NCBI RefSeq assembly: GCF_008254045.1 | Contig: NZ_CP042425.1 | Location: 4,774,001 to 4,838,000 of the forward strand | Source of the DNA: Limnoglobus roseus | Lineage (GTDB): Bacteria > Planctomycetota > Planctomycetia > Gemmatales > Gemmataceae | Direction: 5' to 3' | Length of the DNA: 64,000 nucleotides | Part shown: positions 18,006 through 26,098 of the stretch, piece by piece | Layout of the letters: each line of letters begins with the position of its first letter | Numbering within the stretch: the stretch's first letter is position 1 | Position numbers and translations under genes: made by a program | The notes under the pieces: model-generated | The model's database searches: none | The model's input: only the letters and a program-made list of their open reading frames with translations | What the model was told of the DNA's origin: nothing

Positions 18006-18262
18006 CGGCGTCCTTGCGGTGCAGTGAACCGGGTGCCTGAATAGTCTACGACGCTCGCGGCGTGCGTCTCGACCTTCACGACCCACGTGATCATCTGGTG
18101 CTCGGCCCGCGACTCGGCCGCAGCCACGGCCCGGCGGAAGTCCGCGTAGATGCTGTCGGAGTACGTCTGGCCGTTCCGCTCCCACCGGCCGAACGTGGCC
18201 GGGGCGACGCCGTACTCGCGGTACGCCGTGGACCGGAACGACCCGCGGGTCCGTACCGGCAC
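18002..18262 (-). CDS. HTH protein resembling phage terminase small subunit/transposase N-domain
   Basis: 86 residues from the GTG at 18262, chosen because AAAGGGG lies six bases upstream; the longer open frame has no protein-like composition. FRSTAYREYGVAPATFGRWERNG is a homeodomain-like helix-turn-helix, followed by SIYADFRRAVAAAESRAEHQ, the pattern seen in small-terminase-like and Helix-turn-helix proteins of planctomycetes. A C-terminal beta-strand tail (WVVKVETHAASVVDY) may dimerise. First gene of the six-gene minus-strand set, so it may bind the operon promoter; this is inference. Confidence 0.6.
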   Translation of the reverse strand: MPVRTRGSFRSTAYREYGVAPATFGRWERNGQTYSDSIYADFRRAVAAAESRAEHQMITWVVKVETHAASVVDYSGTRFTAPQGRR

Positions 18263-18365
18263 AATGTCCCCTTTCGCCGGCGGCCGCGAGAGGGAGAATT
18301 CGTGGCGATTAAGGCGTTGGTTCGGTAGACTCGTGGCGGGCTGACTCGGGCTCGGAGTGTTCGCC

Positions 18366-20870
18366 GTGAAATATCCCCTCGCCGCAATCGTGATCCTCTC
18401 GACGCTGCCGTGGGCTCGGGCGGCCGATCCTCTCGACGCGGGGGAGAAGGCTCCGCCCCTCGACGTGCCGCTCCGCCGGTTCGGCGAGGACCGGTTCCGG
18501 TTCCCGGGCACCGAGTGCGGCTGCGCGCTGTCCGCCGACGGCCGGCGGCTCGGCGTCCTGTCCGTCTCCCACCAGCGGCGCGCCGCCGTCGTTACGATCT
18601 TCGACGTGGCCTCCCGGCGGGCGGTCACGACGGCCCGGGTGCCCCTTCGCGGCTACGGTTCCTTCGTCGCAACCGACGGCGTCTCCTTCTCCCCGGACGG
18701 CCGGTTCGTGGCCGCCGTGCCGAACCGCGAGACGGCGTTCGTCATCGCCGCCGCCACGGGCCAGGAGGTCTGGCGGGAGGCGGGCGGGCGGAAGACCGGG
18801 TCCGCGTTCTGTGCGTTCGACCCCCTCGGCCGGTTGATCCGGCCGGACGAGACCGTCACCTACGTCCACGAACTGCCGTCGGGCCGGGTCGTTGCCACGT
18901 GGCCGGTCGGCGGGCTGGCGAAAGTGACGCCGGACGGGGCGACGTACGTGCGGACGAAGAAGATCTACGCCGAGATCGAGATCGGGGACGCGGCGACCGG
19001 CCGCCCGCGGCACGCCCTGCCCCTGCGGACGGCCCACAACGGGAGCGAGAACGGGTACGCCCTGTCGCACGACGGCCGAACCCTCGCGGTCGTCCATTCC
19101 GTCTCCGAGATTCACCTGATCGACCTGGCGACCGGGGCGACGCGGCGGAAGTGGGCGCTTCCCGCGGGCGCGGTGAAGGCCACGAACGCCGAGTTCGCCA
19201 TGGCCTTCTCGCCGGACGGCCGGACGCTCACCCTATCGACGGCTTCTCAACTGTTGCGGTGGTCCCTGGACCCGTTCAAGGAGTTGCCCGCCCTCCGGCC
19301 CGGCGGCTCGGCCGAGGTCGTCAAGCACTGGGCGACGACGGCCGACGGGACGACCGTTCTCATCGTCCGGGGTGGTCGGGTCGAGCGGTGGGCCGCGGCG
19401 ACCGGGACGGAAGTCGCGGACGAGGTCCCGGGGGCGGGGCCGGCGTTCTCGCCGATGCCGGACGGCACACACCTTGTCGCCGCCGACGCGGCCGGCCGGG
19501 TCGGGGTCTGGGACGTGGCGTCCGGGGCGTTCGTCCGCGCCGTCACACCGTCCCAGACGCCGCGGGGACCGCTGACTGCCCTGGCCGTCTCGCCGGACGG
19601 CCGCCGTGTGGCCGTGGTCGATTCCTGGGGCCATTTCGAAGTCGTCCCCCTCAACGCGGTCGCCGATCGCCGGACCGGGACGCCGAACGTGGGGACATCC
19701 GGGGCGAACTTCCTCGCGTGGTCGCCGGACGGTCGGTACGTGTATGGGCCGTGTGCCAACGTGGCGGCCCGCCGCCGGGAGATCGCGCGGTACGACCCGG
19801 TGACGGCCCAGGTCTTGCCGCTGCCGATCAGTTCGCCCCAGACCTTGACGCCGGACGGGAAGGAAATCGTGTACCTGGAGATCCAGGCGGGCGCGAACCC
19901 CGCGGTGCCCGAATACACCGCCCACCTGAGCCGTTACGACCTCGCCCGGAACGCGCGGGCGGGCGAAATCGCGGTCGGGCCTGCCGCCCGGTCTCTCTTC
20001 CGTCGTGTTCAGGTGCGGTACAGTCCGGACGGGGCTGCCCTGGCGATCGCGTCGGATCGCGAGATCCACCTGCCCGGCACGGGCGTGCCGCCGATCGTCG
20101 CGACCGACCCGCCGCCGGCGGACCCGTATGCGTGGAAGTTCGGCAACCCGCAACCCCTGCCCGTGAGCGCCCTCGCGTTCACGCCCGACGGCCGGTGGCT
20201 CGTCAGCGGCGGCGGGGACGGGGCCGTCAAGGTGTGGGAGGTCGCGACCGGCAAACTCGTCCGGCGGTTCGACGGCCACGACCTGGCCGTCGACTGGATC
20301 GCCGTGGCAGTGGACGGGCGGTCGGCTTTTTCCAGCGGCACGGGCGGGTTCGTCAACCAGTGGGACCTCACCCCGCCCCGCCCCGCGAGAGCGGTTCAAG
20401 GGGCGGCAGAGGACTGGGTTGCCGCCGCGGCGGCCGACCCGGCCGTGGGCGTCCCCGCCGCGTGGGCGCTGATGGCCGACGAGCGGCGGCGGGCGTACGT
20501 GGCGGAGAAGTTACCGCCGGCCGCGAACCCGGACGCCCAGGCGGTGGCAAAGTGGATCGACCAACTCGACGCGCCCGCGTTCGCCGACCGGACGGCGGCG
20601 ACGAAGGAACTCGCGGCCCTGGGGCGGCGGGCCGAAGGGCCGTTGCGGGAGGCCCTGCAGAAAACGCCGAGTGCAGAGGTTCGTCAGCGGCTGGAAGGCT
20701 TACTCGCCCGCTTCGACGCGAAGGCCACACCGGAGGAGATCCGGGCGATGCGGCTGGTCCAGGCGGCCGCGTGGCTCCGCCAGAAGGAGTTCCTGACGGC
20801 GTGGGCATCCGGCGCGGCGTCGGCGGTCCTCACCCGCGATGCCACTGCGGCCCTGCAGCGGGGGCGGTAA
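18366..20870 (+). CDS. Secreted WD40-repeat protein
   Basis: 834 residues from the GTG at 18366 (GGAG eight bases upstream; the GTG at 18357 is too close to it). Signal peptide MKYPLAAIVILSTLPWARA. At least seven beta-propeller repeats follow, marked by FSPDGRFVA, FSPDGRTLT, VSPDGRRVA, WSPDGRYVY and FTPDGRWLVSGGGDGAVKVWEVATG, giving one or two propellers. The C-terminal 170 residues are helical, with a HEAT-like segment (DQLDAPAFADRTAATKELAALG...PLREAL). This propeller-plus-helical-tail layout is common in Gemmata, and its partner proteins are unknown. No downstream operon partner. Confidence 0.85.
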   Translation: MKYPLAAIVILSTLPWARAADPLDAGEKAPPLDVPLRRFGEDRFRFPGTECGCALSADGRRLGVLSVSHQRRAAVVTIFDVASRRAVTTARVPLRGYGSFVATDGVSFSPDGRFVAAVPNRETAFVIAAATGQEVWREAGGRKTGSAFCAFDPLGRLIRPDETVTYVHELPSGRVVATWPVGGLAKVTPDGATYVRTKKIYAEIEIGDAATGRPRHALPLRTAHNGSENGYALSHDGRTLAVVHSVSEIHLIDLATGATRRKWALPAGAVKATNAEFAMAFSPDGRTLTLSTASQLLRWSLDPFKELPALRPGGSAEVVKHWATTADGTTVLIVRGGRVERWAAATGTEVADEVPGAGPAFSPMPDGTHLVAADAAGRVGVWDVASGAFVRAVTPSQTPRGPLTALAVSPDGRRVAVVDSWGHFEVVPLNAVADRRTGTPNVGTSGANFLAWSPDGRYVYGPCANVAARRREIARYDPVTAQVLPLPISSPQTLTPDGKEIVYLEIQAGANPAVPEYTAHLSRYDLARNARAGEIAVGPAARSLFRRVQVRYSPDGAALAIASDREIHLPGTGVPPIVATDPPPADPYAWKFGNPQPLPVSALAFTPDGRWLVSGGGDGAVKVWEVATGKLVRRFDGHDLAVDWIAVAVDGRSAFSSGTGGFVNQWDLTPPRPARAVQGAAEDWVAAAAADPAVGVPAAWALMADERRRAYVAEKLPPAANPDAQAVAKWIDQLDAPAFADRTAATKELAALGRRAEGPLREALQKTPSAEVRQRLEGLLARFDAKATPEEIRAMRLVQAAAWLRQKEFLTAWASGAASAVLTRDATAALQRGR

Positions 20871-21011
20871 GCCGCTACGATCCGATGCCGGGGCCTGCAA
20901 CGTCGTCGGGGCCACCGCAATCGATTGCGATCCCCCTTCGATCCGACGGGAATCGCTTGCCGGCTTGCATCCAGGCGGGAAACGTGCTACGGGCGAGGCC
21001 AAGGTATTGGC

Positions 21012-21049
21012 ACACGGTTCACAATCGCTCTGGTAATTGTGAACCGTGT
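21012..21049. repeat. 14-bp perfect inverted repeat
   Basis: ACACGGTTCACAAT and its exact complement are separated by 10 bases. No T-run follows. It lies between the WD40 gene and the truncated SDR, about 40 bases before the point where SDR similarity begins. It could be a terminator, an operator, or the subterminal hairpin of a vanished IS200/IS605-like element. Confidence 0.7.
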
Positions 21050-21088
21050 ACTGTCAGTGACCGGGCGACAATTTCTGGCGTTTGTGGC

Positions 21089-21517
21089 GATCAAAAGGGT
21101 GCGTTCCTGGTCGCCCGGCGGGTCATTCCGCACCTGATCGCGCGGAAGGCCGGCGTCATCATCAACAACTCGTCCGTCCTCGGCCTCCGCGGGGCGAACC
21201 GGCTGAGCCACTACGTCGCCTCGAAGTGGGGACTCGTCGGCCTGACGAAGTCGTGGGCGATCGAACTCGCCCCGCACAACGTCCGCGTGGTGTCGATCCA
21301 CCCGACCGGCGTGAACACGCCGATGCAGGACGGCCTGGCGGCGATGGAAGGGCTGACGCCGCTGGAGATCGCCGAGCGCTCGGCCGGCAACCTGCTGCCG
21401 GTGCCGTGGGTCGAGGCCGACGACGTGGCGAACGCGGTCGTGTTCCTGGCGTCCGACGCGGCCCGCTTCGTGACCGGGTCGCAGTTCGTCCTCGACGCCG
21501 GCCTGCTGACCCGCTGA
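21089..21517 (+). pseudogene. 5'-truncated short-chain dehydrogenase/reductase
   Basis: About 143 residues matching the C-terminal half of an SDR: VIINNSSVLGLRG (catalytic Ser region), YVASKWGLVGLTKSWAIEL (Tyr and Lys of the YxxxK motif), VRVVSIHPTGVNTPM and FVTGSQFVLDAGLLTR at the end. The N-terminal Rossmann strand and the GxxxGxG cofactor loop are absent; the frame upstream of 21089 loses similarity. The sequence resembles mycofactocin-type SDRs. With the catalytic Tyr and Lys but no NAD site it should be inactive, so I call it a relic. No start codon with a good ribosome site precedes it. Confidence 0.72.
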
Positions 21518-21601
21518 CCGGGGCGGCGATAAAATGTCCAGGCGACTGTTCGCGGCGGTCGATGTAGGAGACACGCCTCGCCCCGAGGAGCGGGAAAAGC
21601 C

Positions 21602-22966
21602 ATGCTGGACACCATTCTGCACGCCGTCGGCCGCACCCCTCTGGTGAAGCTCCACCGGGTGACCGCCGGGCTGGCCCCGACCATCGCCGCCAAGGTGGAG
21701 GCGATGAACCCCGGCGGCAGTACGAAGGACCGGGTCGCCGTCGCCATGATCGCCGACGCCGAGAAGGCCGGCCGGCTGCGGCCGGGCGGCACCATCATCG
21801 AGGCCACGGCCGGCAACACCGGCGTCGGCCTGGCGATGGCCGCCGCCGTCAAGGGGTACCGGTGCATCTTCGTCCTGCCCGACAAGATGAGTGCCGAGAA
21901 GGTCAGCCTCTTGAAGGCTTACGGGGCCGAGGTCGTCATCACCGCGACGAACGTGCCGCCGGACCACCCGGACAGCTACAACGGCGTGGCCGACCGGTTG
22001 GCCCGCGAGATCCCCGGCGCGTGGCGGCCGAACCAGTTCACGAACCTGTCGAACCCCGAAATCCACTACCGCACGACCGGCCCGGAGATCTGGGAGCAGA
22101 CCGACGGCCGGGTGACGCACGTGGTCGGCGGCGTCGGCACCGGCGGCACGCTGTCCGGCGTCGGCAAGTACCTGAAGGAGCGGAACCCGGACGTGAAGAT
22201 GATCGGGGCCGACCCGGAAGGGTCGATCCTGTCCGGCGGAGCCCCGCACGGGTGGAAGGTCGAGGGCATCGGCGAGGACTTCGTGCCGAAGACCTTCAAC
22301 AGTCAGCTCGTCGACGACTGGGTTCGCGTCGGCGACGCCGAGAGCTTCCACACGGCCCGCGAAGTCGCCCGCCGAGAAGGCATCCTCGTCGGCGGGTCGT
22401 GCGGCACGGCCCTGGCCGCCGCCCTGCGGTACGCCCGCCGGCTGACCGCGAGCGATCTCGTCGTGGTGCTGTGCCCCGACACCGGCCGCAACTACCTGAG
22501 CAAGGTGTACGACGACGCCTGGCTGGCCGCCAACGGCCTAGAGTGGCTGCCCGAGGCCCGGCACACGGTTGGCGACCTGCTGCACAGCCGCGGCGAGCGG
22601 CCGCTGTTCACGATCGGCCCGGACGCGACGGCGGCCGAGGCCATCGACATCCTGAGCACCGCCGGCATCTCGCAACTGCCCGTGCTGGACGGCGGCAAGC
22701 CGGTCGGCAGCGTGCAGGAAGTGACCCTCGCCCGCATCCTCCACGACCACCGCGACCCGGCCGCGGTGACGGTCGGCGAGATCATGGCCCGGCCGCTGCC
22801 GCAACTCGACGTGAGCACCCACATCGACGAGGCGTACCGGCTGCTGTTGTCCGGCAACACCGGCGTGCTGGCGACGAGCGACGGCGAGGTCCTGGGCATC
22901 GTCACCCGCATCGACCTGATCGACTACTGGACGCCCGCGAAGACCGCGGCTGAGGTGACCCCGTGA
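21602..22966 (+). CDS. cbs: Cystathionine beta-synthase
   Basis: 454 residues. PLP fold-type II domain (about 1-320) with the lysine Lys42 in GGSTKDR, the phosphate loop TAGNTGVGL, GGVGTGGTLSGVG and a Ser/Thr-rich substrate loop. Two CBS domains close the protein (about 335-450, ending VTRIDLIDYW), as in eukaryotic and some bacterial enzymes that bind S-adenosylmethionine as an activator. Condenses serine and homocysteine to cystathionine in reverse transsulfuration. Strong GAGGAG/GGGAAAAG site upstream. The next gene begins in a four-base overlap (GTGA) and encodes the partner lyase/synthase, so they form one operon. Confidence 0.92.
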   Translation: MLDTILHAVGRTPLVKLHRVTAGLAPTIAAKVEAMNPGGSTKDRVAVAMIADAEKAGRLRPGGTIIEATAGNTGVGLAMAAAVKGYRCIFVLPDKMSAEKVSLLKAYGAEVVITATNVPPDHPDSYNGVADRLAREIPGAWRPNQFTNLSNPEIHYRTTGPEIWEQTDGRVTHVVGGVGTGGTLSGVGKYLKERNPDVKMIGADPEGSILSGGAPHGWKVEGIGEDFVPKTFNSQLVDDWVRVGDAESFHTAREVARREGILVGGSCGTALAAALRYARRLTASDLVVVLCPDTGRNYLSKVYDDAWLAANGLEWLPEARHTVGDLLHSRGERPLFTIGPDATAAEAIDILSTAGISQLPVLDGGKPVGSVQEVTLARILHDHRDPAAVTVGEIMARPLPQLDVSTHIDEAYRLLLSGNTGVLATSDGEVLGIVTRIDLIDYWTPAKTAAEVTP

Positions 22967-24116
22967 GTTCCGAGCAAGCACACGGGTTCAGCACCCGCGC
23001 CATTCACGCCGGCCAGCCCGCCGACCCCACGACCGGGGCGACGGTCGTGCCGATCTCGGTGAGTTCGACTTTCACCCAGGCCGCCCCCGGCGAGCACAAG
23101 GGGTACGAGTACGCCCGCAGTGGCAACCCGACGCGGGCCGCCCTTGAAGCCTGCCTGGCGGCCCTCGAAGGCGGCGACCGCGGGCTGGCGTTCGCGTCCG
23201 GGCTGGCGGCCACCACGGCCGTCTTTCAGGCGTTACTCAAGCCGGGCGACGAGGTGGTCGCGAACGCCGACCTGTACGGCGGCACGTTCCGCCTGCTGGA
23301 GCGGGTGTTCAAGCCGTGGGGCATCACCGCGAAGTACACCGACGATTCGTCCGCCGCCGGGTTCGCCGAACTCGTCGGGCCGAAGACGAAGATGGTCTGG
23401 ATCGAGACGCCGACGAACCCGCTGTTGCAAATCCTCGACGTCGCCGCCATCGCGGCCGTGGCGAAGACGGCCGGGGCGGTGTTCGTCGTGGACAACACGT
23501 TCGCCTCGCCGTACCTGCAGCAACCGCTCGCCCTCGGGCCGACGTCGTCGTCCACAGCACGACGAAGTACCTCGGCGGGCACTCGGACGTGATCGGCGGG
23601 GCGGTGATCGGCCGCCAGGAGTTGCTCGACCCGATCCAGTTCTACCAGAACGCGGCCGGGGCGGTGCCGGGGCCGTTCGACTGCTACCTGACGCTGCGGG
23701 GGATCAAGACGCTGGCCGTGCGGATGGACCGCCACTGCGCGAACGCCGCTGAGTTGGCCGCCTGGCTGACGCAACAACCGCAAGTCGCGAAGGTGTACTA
23801 CCCCGGTCTGCCGACCCACCCCGGCCACGCCGTCGCGGCCCGGCAGATGAAGGCGTTCGGCGGCATGATCTCGCTGCAACTGCACGGCGGGGCCGCCGCC
23901 GCCCGACAGTTCCTCACCCGCACGAAGTTGTTCAGCTTGGCCGAGAGCTTGGACGGCGTCGAGTCGCTGGTCAACCACCCGGCCACGATGACCCACGCGA
24001 GCATCCCGAAGGCCGTCCGCGAGGCCCGCGGCGTGGACGACGGCCTCATCCGCCTGAGCGTCGGCATCGAGGACGTCGCCGACCTGCGGGACGACTTGGA
24101 AGACGCCCTGCATTGA
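22963..24116 (+). pseudogene. Cystathionine gamma-lyase/synthase with a one-base frameshift
   Basis: Two frames together give a complete PLP fold-type I enzyme of about 384 residues. The first frame carries FSTRAIHAGQPAD, YEYARSGNPTRAALE, FASGLAATTAVFQAL and IETPTNPLLQ. The second frame carries VVVHSTTKYLGGHSDVIGG with the PLP lysine, then RMDRHCANA and SLVNHPATMTHASIP. The frame changes at a run of three G at 23536-23538: a fourth G would restore LALGADVVVHS. So one base is missing relative to an intact gene. This may be a sequencing/assembly error in a G-run or a real inactivating mutation; the rest shows no decay. GTG start overlaps the cbs stop. Reaction if intact: cystathionine to cysteine (lyase) or its formation (synthase). 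Confidence 0.88.
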
Positions 24117-24530
24117 GCTTCGTGAACCAATCGAGCAATGTATCCACCAGACGAAGTTGGATTCCGTTCGGACTTTTATTCAGTGGCACCACTTGGTCTT
24201 TCGACTGATCCATTTCATTTCTCATCCTAAAGTTTACTATTTTGATTGTCATTTTTTTCGATTCTACTCTGTCAGGTGTCGCATACTCTTGACACATGCA
24301 ATGTCCTCGTGATGAATTCGACGTAACATTTTCATTGACAAAAATTTATATCAAAATTTAAATCATCACTTAACGTGTCAATTTAACGAAGTAGCCACTT
24401 CGCTAGGGCAATAGCACTCCACATTGCTTGAAATAAGTCATCTAAATTGTCATCTTAGTACGATATCGAGTGGGCTGCTAGTTTTGACCATACCTGTGGT
24501 CTATCTTCGGCTCTCGAAGTGGAGCAAACT
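24117..24530. other. AT-rich intergenic region
   Basis: 414 bases visibly richer in A and T than everything around them, with several T-runs and no gene. It ends at the ribosome site of the DUF1559 gene. A sigma-70-like promoter candidate is described separately. Such a patch in high-GC DNA often marks a promoter region or an inserted segment. Confidence 0.6.
24335..24363 (+). promoter_or_regulatory. Sigma-70-type promoter candidate for the DUF1559 gene
   Basis: TTGACA at 24335-24340, exactly the consensus -35, is followed after 17 bases by TTAAAT (4 of 6 matches to TATAAT). It lies about 170 bases before the GTG start at 24531. The optimal spacing supports it, although AT-rich DNA produces such matches by chance. 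Confidence 0.45.
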
Positions 24531-25466
24531 GTGATCCGGAACATTCGTCGGTCGGCCTTCACCCTCATCGAATTGCTGGTGGTCATTGCGATCATCGCCA
24601 TCCTCATCGGGCTCCTGTTGCCGGCCGTACAAAAGGTCCGTGACGCGGCCGCCCGGATTAAGTGCAGTAACAACCTCAAACAGATCGGCCTCGCGTCGCA
24701 CGGCTACCACGACGCGAACACCTACCTCGTCCCGTCGTGGCTCGGCGGCAACAGTCTCGACCCCGACGGGTGGGCGACGTGGGGCGTGCTGCTGCTGCCG
24801 TACGTCGAGCAGGACAGTGTGTACAAGCTCTGGGATTTGAGTCTGCCGGCGTCCGTTCAGACGCCCGCTGCTTACCAGCAGCAACTCTCGGTTTTCCTGT
24901 GCCCGGCCCGTCCGTCTCCTGTCCTCAGCACCGGGGACTTCGTCCCGGCCGGTGGCGGGCTGACCGACTACGCGGCCAGCTTCGGCACGGCCGCCAGCGG
25001 GTCGGCCTCTCTGGGTGTCATCATCCCGACCGCCGACATGGCCAACAGCGTGGACACGACCGTCACCCCGAACAAATTGAAGCCGAACCGGATGAAGGGC
25101 CAGTTGACCCTGTTGAGCATCACGGACGGCACGTCGAACACGTTCATGTTCGGCGAGAAGCACATCCGCCCGCAATCGATGCGCGGCAAGAACGAGGACC
25201 GCAGCCTGTTCGGCGGCCAGACGAACTCGGTGCGGCGGATGGCCGGCATCGAGAGCGCGACGCCCGCGAACGTGCGGCCGCTCATGCCGCCGGAGGCGCA
25301 GACCACGGCCCTGGCTAACACGGCGTTCGGCGGCCCGCACAGTGGCGTCTGCCAGTTTGTGTTCGCGGACGGCAGCGTGAAGGCCGTGCGGACGACCACC
25401 GACCTCGACACCCTCGGTCGCCTGAGCGTCCGCAACGACGGCCTGACCATCACCAACGACTACTGA
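24531..25466 (+). CDS. DUF1559 protein with prepilin-type N-terminus
   Basis: 311 residues from the GTG at 24531 (GGAG seven bases upstream; a GTG at 24519 would add four residues). N-terminus RRSAFTLIELLVVIAIIAIL is a type IV prepilin/pseudopilin signal, cleaved before the F-x-L-I-E motif, so the protein is exported through a type II secretion or pilus machinery. The body has the DUF1559 signatures (SNNLKQIGLASHGYHD, DGTSNTFMFGEKH and the closing HSGVCQFVFADGSVKAV). This family is greatly expanded in planctomycetes and is thought to be surface-exposed. Followed 28 bases later by a lipoprotein gene, a common pairing. Confidence 0.9.
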   Translation: MIRNIRRSAFTLIELLVVIAIIAILIGLLLPAVQKVRDAAARIKCSNNLKQIGLASHGYHDANTYLVPSWLGGNSLDPDGWATWGVLLLPYVEQDSVYKLWDLSLPASVQTPAAYQQQLSVFLCPARPSPVLSTGDFVPAGGGLTDYAASFGTAASGSASLGVIIPTADMANSVDTTVTPNKLKPNRMKGQLTLLSITDGTSNTFMFGEKHIRPQSMRGKNEDRSLFGGQTNSVRRMAGIESATPANVRPLMPPEAQTTALANTAFGGPHSGVCQFVFADGSVKAVRTTTDLDTLGRLSVRNDGLTITNDY

Positions 25467-25494
25467 GCCGCCGACCTTCACCAGGAGTGGAACC

Positions 25495-25920
25495 GTGATG
25501 ACGCGACGAGTATGGATGGTCGCTTGCTTGACCGGGGCTGTGGCCCTGGGCGGCTGTGGTCCAAGCGGGCCGAAGTTCCAGGCGGTGACGGTGCGGCTGA
25601 CGGTCGACGGCGGCAACGTCGCGGACCTGACCGGCAGTACACTCGACGTGGCGGTGCCGAACAACCCGCTCTTGCGGTCGTCCGGCACGATCACCCCGGA
25701 CGGGACCGTGGAGCTGGAAACCCTCCACGCCGGCAAGATCCGCCGGGGCGTGCAGGAAGGGAACTATCAGGTCCGGATTATCCTCGCAGACGACGACCGC
25801 GAGCAGCGGCGGAAGGCGGCGAAGACGGTCGCCCCGCGGTTCCTGAAGTTCGAGTCGTCCGGCCTTTCGCTGACCGTGCCCGGTGACGGCACCGTGCCGC
25901 TGACCGTGGCGGCGAAATAA
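25495..25920 (+). CDS. Lipoprotein, DUF1559-associated
   Basis: 141 residues from the GTG at 25495 (CAGGAG with seven-base spacing; the next codon is ATG). Lipobox ALGG-C with Cys21, so it should be membrane-anchored. The mature part is beta-rich (TVRLTVDGGNVADLTGSTL, GTVELETLHAGKI, GNYQVRIILADDD), recalling carboxypeptidase-regulatory/transthyretin-like folds. It probably acts with the preceding DUF1559 protein at the cell surface. Confidence 0.7.
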   Translation: MMTRRVWMVACLTGAVALGGCGPSGPKFQAVTVRLTVDGGNVADLTGSTLDVAVPNNPLLRSSGTITPDGTVELETLHAGKIRRGVQEGNYQVRIILADDDREQRRKAAKTVAPRFLKFESSGLSLTVPGDGTVPLTVAAK

Positions 25921-26098
25921 TCGCGACCCGCGCGGCCGACCCGGCCCCGGACGGCGGCCTCAGTGGAGAGACGACGGCCGTCGTTGCAAAGGGCGAAACC
26001 TGCGGTCCGCTGTGCCGGGGAGGCGCGGTGGACGGGACTGGGTTCGGTCGCGTGTTCCCCATTCTTCCGAATCAAAACTGACTTCGAGGATTCTCAGC

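Noticed and set aside
18410..21088. 1035-residue plus-strand frame over the WD40 gene
   Set aside because: Only its last 143 residues are protein-like (the SDR relic); the rest is a shadow of the WD40 gene.
23520..23560. Programmed frameshift in the cystathionine lyase gene
   Set aside because: No slippery heptamer or downstream hairpin seen; a single missing G explains it.
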